DNA of 64,000 nucleotides, taken from positions 20,656,501 to 20,720,500 of the forward strand of contig SMMW01000001.1 in the NCBI GenBank assembly GCA_004794655.1, written 5' to 3'. Source of the stretch: Marisa cornuarietis (Eukaryota; Mollusca; Gastropoda; Architaenioglossa; Ampullariidae). A model generated the notes under the pieces. The model was not told where the DNA came from, made no database searches, and worked only from the letters and a program-made list of their open reading frames with translations. Shown here piece by piece: positions 46,901 through 59,000 of this stretch (position 1 is the stretch's first letter; each line of letters opens with the position of its first letter). The position numbers were made by a program, and so were the translations under genes.

Positions 46901-47683
46901 TCGGTGACTTCAAGAGATCAGGGGCAATGAGGAAAGAGGCCGTATGAAGCTAGTATACCGTCAGATATATCACACACTGGGATACGCTCTCTTATCTTCA
47001 GGATTCTACTGGTGTGGGATAAATCAGGTAAGTGATAAGTCACAGACCACAGACCATATGTGACACAGACTTCTATGTCTATGTAAGTCTGTAATATGTG
47101 GACTTATCATAGAAGTCTGTGTAATAAGTGATGTCTGTGGTAAACTCTTTGGTTCGGAGAGGTTAATGCAGGGGAAAAAACTCTATAGACTAAAGGGAGA
47201 AGCTATTGTATGTTAATCTACACATCGAAAAGATTTTGTTACTTGTTATTAATAGATATTTGAAGATCATACTACTCAAATGTAAATACTTTTCAATTTG
47301 ACTTTATAGCATAAGAATAAACCATAAACGAAGATAATGTTTTCTTGATAACAATCACATTTTACGACAATATAGCTCTAATTCTCTATGCTCTCGCGCC
47401 GAATTCAAGTGCAGTCTCTGGGAATTAGAATGGGCAGAAAGTAGATCATTTATAGAAAGGCAGTATAAACCAGTATTTATATTTTGGTAGGAGTTTTCAG
47501 ACAATCTGTTCATCATGTCGTCTAATAGTTTGATTTACTTCGCTCAAAATTGTCGTAGCAAATGCAGATATCTTATGGATGTTTTTATTGCTGTCTGTCT
47601 CAGTCGTTTTTAGTCCAAGAACTCATGGGAACTAGATTAAAAAATAAGCAATCTCTGAATGTTGCAGCTGTTAACTCTTAGCG
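43961..47683. other. Intergenic region between divergent K2P and LRR1, no gene recognised
   Basis: AT-rich. A 77-codon minus-strand ORF at 44608-44375 starts with a hydrophobic stretch (VIVIIIFSLVVVLAQ) followed by a possible CAG|GTATAC donor, but no partner exon is visible. A plus-strand 98-codon ORF at 45122-45418 is unrecognised. A (GGGT)n tract lies at 46219-46241. The LRR1 promoter must lie at the right end; no TATA or clear element was seen. Confidence 0.4.
47041..47152. repeat. Fold-back (inverted repeat) sequence
   Basis: Inner arms CACAGACTTCTATG and CATAGAAGTCTGTG, outer arms built on CCACAGAC and GTCTGTGG. The core CACAGACTTCTATG also occurs at about 35077 and 35594, each with its own short hairpin. 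Confidence 0.65.
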
Positions 47684-50600
47684 ATGCGGATAAATTGTGA
47701 AGTCGAAATCATCAATCGTCTGCTGCCAGCTCTGAACATGAAAAAACAAAGTCGCAGCAGCCGGGCGCAAGTCTCCATTGGGCGTGGAGGAGCCAGCACA
47801 TCTAAGGACGCTGCAATATTCCTTCTAATATGCACAGCCAAAGACAAAGCGGGGTCCAAGTATGTGGTGAGTACTGTAGCAGTGATTCAACAGACAGCCA
47901 TGCAGGATTTGTGGGACTTGTTTTTTAGCTTTAAATTATTCAAGTTGAATATTTTTATAGTTATTTATTGAGGAAACTAAATAGGCCTGTATATAATGTC
48001 AGCACATTTGTTTTCTTCATCCATACCATCTAAACAGATCTTTTGTATACCATAATATTTGGCAGTTGTACTTATTACCCAAGTGTGCTTTATATAAAGT
48101 GATATTTGTTGAATGTTGTTTAGAAATAAGCCCAACAGCTTTGAGGTTTGAATAAATTATCCATCAGTATTGAAGTGATTGAGTGGCGGTATAGGTCATC
48201 GTTGAAAAAATTCACTAGAAGCTAAATGCCCAGTTTAAACAGACATTGCACAAAAGAGGTATCCCACACTCACAGTTTTTTGACTGCTGCAAATATCAAT
48301 ATGTTGATAGCTTTTAAGTGGTAGAACATTCACCTCAATTTTTTTTTTTTTTTTTTTTTTTTGAGGAAGGGATGAAGGTTGGGGTCCTCAGATATAACCC
48401 AGTAACCATCCAGAGGTGCCCCAGTGAAACAAATATAATAATAAGTATAATAAATGCATGATTTGTATGGCCTATACTCATGTTCGTAAAATGCGTGCTC
48501 TTAGAGCTTGAGACAAGAATGAGACATGGACAACATACGAAGGAACGGAAGGATAAACAACAACAGTACTGATGACTATTAAAAGGCAAATAAATAGAAA
48601 ATGCAAAGAGGAATCAGGTAACAAGAACTAAGAGTATCATGATTTTGCAGAGGAAGATGAGTAGGGAAGTAAATGGAAAAAGGGGGTGGGGAGAGGTTAA
48701 AAAAGGAGTAGCATTATGTGGATTGTTGTCAGGAGTGATGCTCAAGGAACAGGTGTGTTTTCAGTGCATATTTAAACGATTCAGTGGTGGGTAGGTGGTG
48801 GATGTGGAAGGGGAGAGAGTTCCATTGTTTTGCTGCACAGTAGCTAAATATCTTGTGACCGTATGTTGTTATTCTGGTAACAGGAATAGTCAGGATACGG
48901 TCATCAGATGAAAAGCGCAGTTGTCTGGCTGGGATGCAGGGAAAAAGAAATTCAGAGAAATAATTAGAGCAAGAGCCTGCAAAGAAATTAAAACCCATCA
49001 TGGACAGTTTGTACTGCATGTCACATGCTGTAGATAAAATCTGAATCCTCGACCCTGATTAAGCAGTCTTCTTAACATATCTTTAATGCCTTATTTCAGT
49101 AAGAAATTATGTTGTTTGCCTAAATGATTTGTGTGAACTTTTTATATCAGGAACAGGAATTATAATGTGTATGCATTCTATGGAGAGTAATTTTTTAGCT
49201 ATGTATTCGTTCGTTAGCTATGTATATACTCTTTTACTGCAGGTCACAGGCAACATCTGTCAAATTTTCAACAAATTTGTTAGTGAAGGAAAAGCTACTA
49301 TTCGTTTCAAGCAACCTGAAGAAGACATCTGCATTAACAAAGTGGGTGCCTTTTTATTCTTGGGACAGCATTTTAGAATAGGAAGTGAAATAAATGAATA
49401 CATGTACTAAATGCTGAAACAAACCAGTTAGACTTTCCTTTAATTTTATATAAATAATTAACCTTTTAAAGTATAAACTTGTCAGGTGAGCGGAGTCCTG
49501 TATAATCAGTCAGAAAGCATTGCTGGATATTTGTTGGAATGCTTGAAGAAGCAGATATTGAATTATCACCACAAGCTTTCATCATTACAAAATTAGAACT
49601 GTAAAAGATATTTGTCAGGTCTGACTGTCTAGGTCTGGTTGGCTGATTGACTGATTGATAGTGCAACCTTTGTCAGATGTAACATCCTGAAGCTTTTTAA
49701 TTACTTTTGAAAATTAATTGCTACAAACTGGGGAAACAGATAGCTGTGGTTAGAGCACTAGCACTGAACTGAGAGGCGAGCCGCTTTGATAGCCGTGTGG
49801 CACAGCAAACTTCCCACAGTTGACCCAGCTGTCGGCAATAGGTACCTGACTCCATAGAGAGTCGAGGAAGGTAAGGGAGTGAGGGAGAGATGAGAACCGC
49901 CCTCACACAAAGTTGTTGCCGAGAAAAGTGAGGTCTCTGACACTTCACTCACCAACAACCTGAAGGTTAGGGGACAACCTTTACCCTTTATCTTGACCTT
50001 TTTGCTGCAAATGCTAAAATAAATAGATAGTGAGACTATACAATTGATTCAGAAATAATTTAAGGAAATAAAACTGATAACTTTTGTATTCCTGAAGAAC
50101 AGGCTGACCCTCTTCAGCTGAAGGGGTTGCTGTCGGTACTGAAAAAAGCCGCTCAGGGAGCAGACCTAGGTCAGGTGACGCTCTCCTCTATGCAGCCATT
50201 ATCCTCCGCAAGCCTGGGGAACCTCAAGACAAAGATGACAGTTCTGTCACGCAAAGACTACCCACTCACCACCTCCTTCCCTCTCAGTCTTAGACAGTTG
50301 AAAGTGAGTGCTGTTTTTATCAACACACTGTGAAAAGAAAAATTAAAGGAAGTGACAAGCTCAGATCTGATTGAAGAGCAGGGAGAAGACATTAGAGCTT
50401 GGTTCTTTGGCCACATAAAACAACAAACTGAAGCTGTATCACTGTCAGATATAAACTGTTTCCTTAAAGCAGTTAAAGTCATAATGAACCAACATGTGAG
50501 GAAAGTCTTAAGAGGTATTTGATGTTCTGTCATTGATTGGAAGGAAGCACATTGAAAAGGCTGCTTTATTTAAAATAGTAACACATTAAAAATTAAAATT

Positions 50601-52739
50601 ATTTAAAGTGCTGTACTCTCAAGCACCATCCTGTGTTTCTTATTGTAGATATACAACTGTGCCATGAAGCGGCTTGACAGCCGCATTCTTCAGCTCCGCC
50701 ATTTGGAAAGTCTTGACCTGTCTGTCAACCATCTTTCAACCCTTCCGGAAAACCCTGGGCGATGGAGTAGGTTGTCAGTGCTACGGCTTGCACAGAATCA
50801 GCTGATGGTGTTGCCACCAGTTATCTGGCAAAGCTGTTTGCAAGAGACATTGGTGCTACTTGATGTGAGTGACAACACCATAGAGCAGCTGCCTTTGCAG
50901 CTGTGTCATTTGAAAAATCTGATACAGCTGCATGTGAAGAACAATAAGCTGCGGTCGTTGCCACCTACCATTGGTAAGACTGGTTTTAAGAGTGTAGCAC
51001 GTGCATACATTTTGTTTGTGTTTGTAAGGGAGAGTGCTGGTTTTTTTTTTCATTTCTAGGAATACCAGTTGTTTTTGAGTCTGAGCATCTAATGGAACAT
51101 ATTCGTGAAACATATATACAGTGTCATCCTTTGTATTCAAATGTTAGCAATTCTGGTCCACAAGGATCCGTTTTCACCACTAAATGACCTTTCATTAGCA
51201 AACCATGTTTTTAAACATTCATGCATGTGTGAATATACACATGGGTTTGCATTCTTCCTAGAAATCAGGGACATTGAAGTGTATATGAAAAAGTCAAATG
51301 TCTGACAAAATTTATTTTTTTTGGGGGGGGAAGGGGGCGTGCAAAAAAAACGAGCTGGGCACAGTCCCCAGTTTATGCACATCACTGCATCCCTCGCCAC
51401 CAAATTTTGCAAAAAATGTTCTTTTTTGCTAAGAAAAAAACTCAAAATTAATGTAGTCTCCAGTTCACCTTGATCAATCACAGGGCATTTTTAAAGTCTT
51501 AACCCCAACATTGAACCTAACCCAAGCTAATCTTTCAAATAACACTATCCTTAATGCAAACCCTAACATCCCTGGTTTCTATAAAGTACACAGACACAGA
51601 AAGAAATGCATGCCACATTCCATGTATAGAAAAGTGCTTCAAGATATGTCTGTTCAGGAATACAAGGGAATATGTTGTACAGGGTCCATGCAGAAGCTAC
51701 GTGTGTTGACAGCTGCTAATAATGCCATCAACCGGCTGCCAGCAGGTATTGCACGCCTGCGGCTGGAGTCACTCGATTTGTTTGGCAATCCCCTACAACT
51801 GCCTGACAAAGAGACAGTAACTATCAATAATTTAGGTGTGTCTTCTCTGCTAGATCTCTCAGCTTGTGCCATTAAGACTCAAAGGTGAGTGGCAAGATTA
51901 TTCAAATTATAGGCAAGTTTGTTTTTATTTTAACCAGGGGCTGTAGCTTTAAATAGAAGATGAGGTAAGTTGCTTCAGGGCAACGTTTACAGAGCTGGCT
52001 ACCTTGCCGAGATATAGCCGTAGTTGCTGGCTCGGCATAAAACACCAATCCCCCGCAGTCCTCTCAGGGCAACATGTTAATTTACCCCTGGAGCTGTAGT
52101 TATGTAGCAGTGGCAAAGATGCCCAAGGATAAAGTAACAAATCAGCATCTGACAGGTCTGGACATCATAACTCTGGGCATGATGCTTACTCTTTTCTGTT
52201 TTACGCTAGAACAGCTACTCTCAATTCATAGCTTTGGCTTCAGATGGTAGCCCAATATAATATTAAGGAACAATATGTTGATGGTTTTTACATTATTGGC
52301 TTACATTCTAGCCACTATCTCATTTTATATTTATGATTTCATTTTTATTGGCAGTTCATAAAATTGTATATATATATATATGCCTTATATCATTTGTAAG
52401 TTGCTTGGCCAGCAGGTCAAGCTGCCTGCATGTTATCAGTAGCAGAGAATACTACATCATTAGACTTGAATTTGTGTGTCCAGGCTTCCTTATGGTGCAG
52501 ACGACTTACCACCTTACCTGGTCTGCTACCTAAATAATGCTCGTGTCTGCTGGTGTGGCAAGTACTGCTTTGAAAATGCTGCTTGCTACCTGACCCGCTG
52601 TGACCTTCGCACTATCTCAGAGACTGTTATCATGTGGAACACTTCAGGAAGTACATTCATACCTGTAGAAGCATTCTTGTGTTCAATTAAGTGTCTCAAA
52701 AATTTTCAGAAAAATCCACATGCTCACTGGCGGAAGTAG
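47684..52739 (+). CDS. LRR1: LRR1 (PPIL5), leucine-rich CUL2 substrate receptor (6 exons, 421 aa)
   Basis: In animals LRR1 is the substrate receptor of a CUL2-RBX1-elongin ubiquitin ligase that, in the nucleus, removes the terminated CMG helicase. Exons: 47684-47866, 49243-49341, 50103-50303, 50649-50973, 51683-51884 and 52484-52739. Sites are GT-AG, phases agree, and the sum is 1266 nt (421 aa; human 414). The N-terminal module starts MRINCEVEIINRLLPALN (human MKLHCEVEVISRHLPAL) and contains KFVSEGKATIRFKQPEEDIC and SRKDYPLTTSFPLSL. Leucine-rich repeats follow in exons 4-5 (LRHLESLDLSVNHLSTLP, LVLLDVSDNTIEQLP, LIQLHVKNNKLRSLPPTIG, LRLESLDLFGNPLQLP). The C-terminal part has conserved LPYG, a Cys cluster VCWCGKYCF and a later CSIKC, as in the human protein. 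The first ATG matches the family start. Introns contain LINE and SINE fragments. Identification is by residue recognition. Confidence 0.93.
48340..48362. repeat. Poly-T tract in LRR1 intron 1
   Basis: About 23 consecutive T, possibly the tail of a minus-strand retroposon. Confidence 0.9.
48415..49022 (-). mobile_element. 5'-truncated LINE 3' end in LRR1 intron 1
   Basis: Minus-strand open frame of 96 codons (49019-48729): MQYKLSMMGFNFFAGSCSNY to FKYALKTHLFLEHHS, then a 3' UTR and an AATAATAAG-like tail near 48440. Same family as the copies in MAT1 intron 5 and in the channel intron. Confidence 0.8.
49730..49985 (+). mobile_element. tRNA-derived SINE in LRR1 intron 2
   Basis: A-box-like TAGCTGTGGTTAGAGCAC, a degraded B box (GCTTTGATAGCC), then GTTGACCCAGCTGTCGGCAA, GGTACCTGACTCCATAGAG, AAGGTAAGGGAGTGAGGGAG, and an end AACAACCTGAAGGTTAGGGG. 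Confidence 0.65.
51960..52060 (+). mobile_element. SINE 3' fragment in LRR1 intron 5
   Basis: Carries CTACCTTGCCGAGATATAGC and GTAGTTGCTGGCTCGGCATA then AACACCAATCCCCC, the 3' end of the SINE family seen in tandem at 33.2-33.6 kb, here in plus orientation. Confidence 0.65.
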
Positions 52740-55700
52740 TCTATGGAGGAGCTTACACAAAGCACCGAGGGACTTCAAAATTTATCTGCCTTCTGGAAGA
52801 ATGATGTGCACATTTAAGTAGTTGGACACGAACCACACAAAGGCAGCGGTTTATAAATTTAGCTCTTTTTTTTTTTGACATCTTTATTTCCTTTATTTAT
52901 CACAAAAGGCCAGTCCAGTATTCTGACGGAGTGGTTCTTTTTATAACAGTAATGGACATTCATAATTTAACAAAATCAGGGCTGTTTAATAAGACTTGAA
53001 AAGATCAGGTAAAATGACACCATTAAATTTCACTGCAACACTTTATTTTCATTCAAGACTGAAAGTATAGACTGTGTGCATTGGACTTGTCTAAGATGTG
53101 CTTATCTTGTGGGCATTAGCTGTGTTCTATTTTTTCGTTTTTTTCCCATCAATTTCTGTATCAATTTCTTCAGCAAATGTTCTTTGCCTGTTCAAAACGT
53201 CCCAAGAAGCAATTTGTGGAAGACAAAGCATTCACTTCATATAACCTTAAGCAAGCACTGTTGCAATGAGGCAATAGTCTTTATTCAGTCAGATAAATAT
53301 ACAATTTTGTACACAGTTTTTCACTGATATTTACAGACAAAACAAAAGTAGCACAAAACAGATTTATTTGGAAAAGGAAAAACAATATTTTAAATGTATC
53401 AATAAGTAAAAATACAAGTATCACCCCTTGGCGTTCAATGTTTCATGCTAGTCATATTTGTCTAAATACAAGTATCACAACTTGATTGCATTCTAAACAT
53501 AAAAAGGGTCACTGAATACAGGGTTCAAGAGCCAATCGTTTTCTCCATTCTATCTCTGCATACAAGTGGGAGCAAACATTTGCTTGCTCAAAAAGACTGA
53601 AAGACCCATGCATGTGAGAAACCAAATTTGACAAAAAAAAAACTATTCATAACTTAGGCAGCATTCTCATCTTGATTTCACTCCTGTCAGTATTTAAAAA
53701 AAAAGTAACTCCCACTTTTAAAAAATGACCATGTGGGGTTGACAAGGAATGATAATGAGTGGGACAGAGAAGTAACAATAATAAAATATTTCCATATTTG
53801 TGTGTTTCCCCTTGGTGTCATGAAGCAACTGCACGATTCCGTCTACATGTACTAAGTCTGAAACATACAAAAACGGCTTCATGCACCATGAGATATTTCT
53901 ACAATGCAGTGAGAGTTTTACCTGAATTCTGCCTGCTGAGGAAACGCATGCCTTCTGCTACAATGATCAGAACATGTGGCAAAATCTTCAACATCTGTAA
54001 ATGCACCGTTTAGGCTCAACCTGCTTAACCAAGTACAGGATCCAATGCATGAACAATTATTAATTGGGTGTAGGTTGAGTGGATTTGATAATAATCGCAT
54101 CATCAGAAAATACACAGAGACGTACAAAATCCAGAACAGATACAGATTGGGGCCAGGGAAACAAATTACAGTATAAAACTGCAGCAAACTAAAACTGACA
54201 TAAGAAATGAGGTGAAAACTAAAACAAAACTTCAATAAACAAAACAAAAAAGAAAGAAGCTAGGAACAATCTCATGTCTTCCTCTCCCACATATGCCTGA
54301 ATGCACACGCTTGTAGACATGCACACATAGCACACAAGTTCTTCGTAAATGTTCAAGATTGTTCCCAGAGTGTGTGGATGAAAAGAGCACATGTAACACT
54401 GCATCTTTTTATTTGAAGGCGCTATGTGTCAGATGCTGTCTCAAACAAGCCATGATAATCAGGAAAAACACACGACACCACATATTTTGAATTTGCAGAA
54501 ACTTCTAAGATTCAAAACCAAAACCTATGCTTGGATCCAATTCCCCCCGGACCCTCAGCTTCCCACACCATGGAACTGGAACTGTGCATAGAACCAGACT
54601 AGCTAAACAGAATAACACTGATTGGATTCTTCTGTTCACAGCATGGCATTCCACCTTGCACAGATCACTCCAACTTAGTAAGAAATGGTGGCTACAACAA
54701 AATAATGGATTCTTTTTGCTGCTTATGGTACAACATCATGGCAGCCTACCACTGGTTATAGTTAATGGTAAACAAAGACCTGCATATACTGTTTTCACAT
54801 TTATCTCTCTTTGATACAACTCAGACTACCATATCCTTTTACAAACCACTCCTATAGCTCTTCGACTGCTCCCTTTCATCAACCACCGATCTTTTGATGT
54901 CTACTTCACATCAAGATCAATGCATCTGCTCTTGATATAGTTTCCTTTTTTCAGGAAACCCAAACAACCAATAATGACACCTTATTTCCCTTCCCTAGCC
55001 CCTTTTACAAACTATGCCAAGTTACTCATATATACAACTGACACTGGAGGTAGAATAGAAACCAAAGCAGTTGTCACTGATCCCTGTGTCGGCTATTTTT
55101 CCTTGCACCTTCCACCAGCACCATTTAAACCATAGTTTTCCAATAGACAACTTAACAAAAAACTTTACATTATATTCTACACCAAAAAGCAACAGTTTTC
55201 TCTCATTTTTTCCTTTTTAAACTGTTGATACAACTGAATAATGTTTAGAAGCATACCTCATAATGCAAGGACTGCCAGTCCATGTTATGGAAATGAATCA
55301 CTCTCAAGTTTTTCTGTCTGCTGCCACCAAATATTGGGAACTAAGCCAGTCCCAACTTCCTAATACCCAACAACACACAACAGTGCAGATTTCCTAATAC
55401 ACATGCACACACACATAAAAAACACACACATATGCAGTTTGTCAGACAATACAACAAAAAAAAATCAGCCTTCAACGAACAAACAAAACACGGTTCTCGC
55501 ACTGTCAGTAGTTTATAACTGGACACATCAAAATTCTGTTCTCACTGTAAAGAAACTACACAGATTCTCAACGCTGTTTCACTCCAGCAATTCTCACAAC
55601 CCCTCTGTTGGTGATCCTTGTTTGCTGCAGGTGTTTTAACTTCTTTTGTTGCTGGCGACAAGGAGCACCATCGTTTGCGTAAACTGGAACAGGTGTCAGG

Positions 55701-56022
55701 CAGAAAGCTAAACATCCTTCATGGACGATCTTGAAAAAAGCTTGCCTCCAGTATAGTGTCCACCTCACATTACAAGCAACCAGGCACTTTTGCTGACAGT
55801 TTGTGATGAGAGTCCAGTGATGGTGGCTTGAGCTTGGAATTAAAGCAGTAAAACGCCTCCAAGAGAAGAATAAAAAAAAAAAACGTTTTCATCACATGCT
55901 GTGCAAATTCTCAGAAGAAAGCTTGCCCTAGTCAACTGTGGAGAATCCATCACAAAAGCAGTTGCTTCTTAGGCGGTGGTGGGGCAGAGAGTAAACGCCC
56001 TTCCCCATTTGTAGTCTGTGTG
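52740..56022. other. 3' UTR zone between convergent LRR1 and BIRC6
   Basis: No coding sequence recognised. Minus-strand AATAAA candidates (TTTATT on plus) occur around 52884-52898 and 53043 and would serve BIRC6; a plus-strand AATAAA is at about 53779. The sequence is AT-rich, as expected of UTRs and short intergenic DNA. Confidence 0.45.
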
Positions 56023-59000
56023 TCAGACATCAGGCACTTCCTGTTCGAAGGGGTCACTGACGAATAACCCATTCGGCCCAATGTATGGACCAAGGCCAGT
56101 GGAATTGACTGCAAGGTTAGACGTTGTGGGAGCACTTGTGGGCTTTGGAACAGCCAATGGGATGGAACTGGCAGCACTGACCTGGGGAGCATCTGTGGAG
56201 TAGTGCTTGCCATTGGGATCAATCCCATCACAGTCAGCCTCCAGCTCTGGAGGCGGTTTCAGTTTTGATAGCTCCTCTCGCAGCTGGTTGTAGTGCCGCT
56301 GTGGACCAAAAACAACCATGTTTATTGTAACCAAGCGAATGATAAGAAGGAAAACGTCAAACACAAAGTGCAGCAGAGTTTTTTTGCCCCATTATTCTAA
56401 CTCGGGTCAGATAGGATGCTTTTCCACACAACCAGATGTCATGAACTTGTTAAACTCACAACATGGGGACTGACTTAAATGTACACAAAGATCAAGGCTA
56501 GTACATCTCTGCTGAAGTATTATGGGTCAGGAAGCTTGGTGCACAAGAGATACTTCTGATAGGCACAGTTGCTGATCTTTAAAAAAGTGATAAAAATATC
56601 TCATGATTTTCCTCTGGGTAAAAGTAGACGTTATATATTATTTACTTCACAAGTCTAGAAACAGAATTCTACAAGAGATGGTCAATGCAGATCAAGAGTT
56701 CAGTGTACAAACTTTGAGTGCCAAAGTACTGTGCGCAATGGAGCGGCCGGTGCGCTTGTCAGAACTGTGTTGCTCCATCTCCGCAATCCAGTCCTCACAC
56801 TGCCGCAGGATCTCATGTCTTTTTAGCCAAAAATGATAGTGGATGACCTACAAATAAATAAATACACTCATTTATGCATAAGTACACTCACACATACACA
56901 AAAGTTTCCATAATGACAAAATCAAAATGGGAAATAAAAGGTCTGAAATTAATTTTTATTCAACAAAACACTTTGACTCTGTTTTGGCAGCAACCTTTCA
57001 ACAATGAAGACAAGCTATTCAAATATGGCATCCACATCTAAAGCATATGAATATTATATCACATTTCCAACAGGAAGTGCTACATTAAACTGGAGTGATC
57101 TTTACTGTGTCACCAATACCTGCAATGTGTAGAACCAAACTGTCATAGCTAGAAAAGACAGGAATGTAAGTGACACAAAATGACTGAGGGTTAGTTTCTT
57201 TATGACCATCAGGCACTATAAAAACTAGCATTAACTACATAATAAAATAATAATACTTCTTATATTGCTACTATAGTGGTTCCTGAAAGCTACTCACCTT
57301 GCACAACACACACACAAAGGTGCATTTTGTGTATTTTTGGAAAAGAGGTCCTTTAAGGGATTGTTTTAAAAGAACGTATGCCACAAGTGCACTGGCAGAG
57401 AATTCAGATCATGTCTGGAGCATAGTGTTTGAAGCGCATGAAGACTGGGTTTATGGTCACGTTTAAGCTTTCTTAAACTCAGAACAATCATTCATGGAAT
57501 GGAACTGTTGAACCAATTATCCGTAGTTGTAGCCAATAAAATAACGTTATTTCTAGCTCTGAGCCAAGATAAGACGCCAATGCCTCAGTAAACTATACCC
57601 TGACTGTATATAACATCACTTAAAGTAAATAGCTGATTTTTCTTCATCTAAGAGCAACGATCAGGTCAGAATTGTAGTGCTCAGTTTCAATTAGCTGATC
57701 CCAAATTGAGTTACAAGCACGGTTAGCATGTTATAAGTTTTTAGATGAAGCATGTTGTGAACAAGTTTTACAAATCTAATGATCAATATTGTTTGGTTAC
57801 AGGCTAGCATATGGGCCCCACGATCAATACAATCGCAGCTAGTTACCGAGATTAGAATAATGCATGTTTTAAGGCTTGCCTGTACCTGTAACTTTAAAAC
57901 CCCTCCTGCTAAACTAGAAGTAAGGGATACTTGATTTTAAAAGTAAAATTTAATGGAAAGAAAAGGTTGAATTCACATGCTGAGGTCAGGATTTACAGTT
58001 CATTGCCTCAGGGACTATCGTTTTCTTTTTTTTTCCTTTAATGACAATTCTGGCTGTCCTCCAGCACATCTCTTATATGCAAGCTCAGATCTGACAAACT
58101 CATATAGGGCGTCATTGAGGAAAATCTCACACCTTAATTTGTTTCTGTCAGTCTAGAGTTACTCACCTCTTTAAAGCAGCCTGAGGGATTTCGGATCTGT
58201 TCGAGCATAGCCCATTTAACAGTAGCCTGACGAATGTTGGCGTCATATTCATGAGAGCTAGCTGTGCCTGATTGGGTGCCACGTGAACGCTCGTACCCAG
58301 GCTCATTGAAATAAGGCTCCGACACCAGAATCAATGACTGAATAGACACTAAAACCTGACATAAAAACCCCAAGAAAAGCTGATTAAAATGCGTTGCCAC
58401 CCTTTGTATACATTAAAGACCAACATGAATGGTTCACATTTTTTACAGACATTGATAGACACGGGCAATATAAAACTAACCTGCAAATTTCAGCCTCTAA
58501 CACCCATCCGTTAATTAATTATCCAGTAACAAAGTACATGATTCACACCTGAGATCAATGAGCCTCACGAACAATGTACTATATCATGCTAGTACACCAA
58601 TCACAATATCACCACAGAGAGAGAATGACCAAAGCTTATTTGGATGCTGAAAGTCTGCATTTATCGTACTGTAGTAGTAGTTTTCAGAACTGGAGGAAAC
58701 TGCACAAATAACACTGTACACGTTTGAGCCCGAGGGTTCCCCAGTCACAAACACATCAAATTTAAGAGCATAACCTCAACAGTACCATAAATTCCAGAAA
58801 TAACAAAGCATAGCTGCAAAATTCATACATCTTTTGGATTTATTAATGGTCATAAATGAAAAATGGAAAAAAAAACTCTAAGGCTGGTGAATGCCCTGAA
58901 ACATGGCTGTACTAGTCTAAGGTAACCAGCAAGAAAAAAGTGTCTATTTCACCTGTAAAAAGCTAGATGTTTGTGCATTCCACTTCTCCTCTGGTCGACC

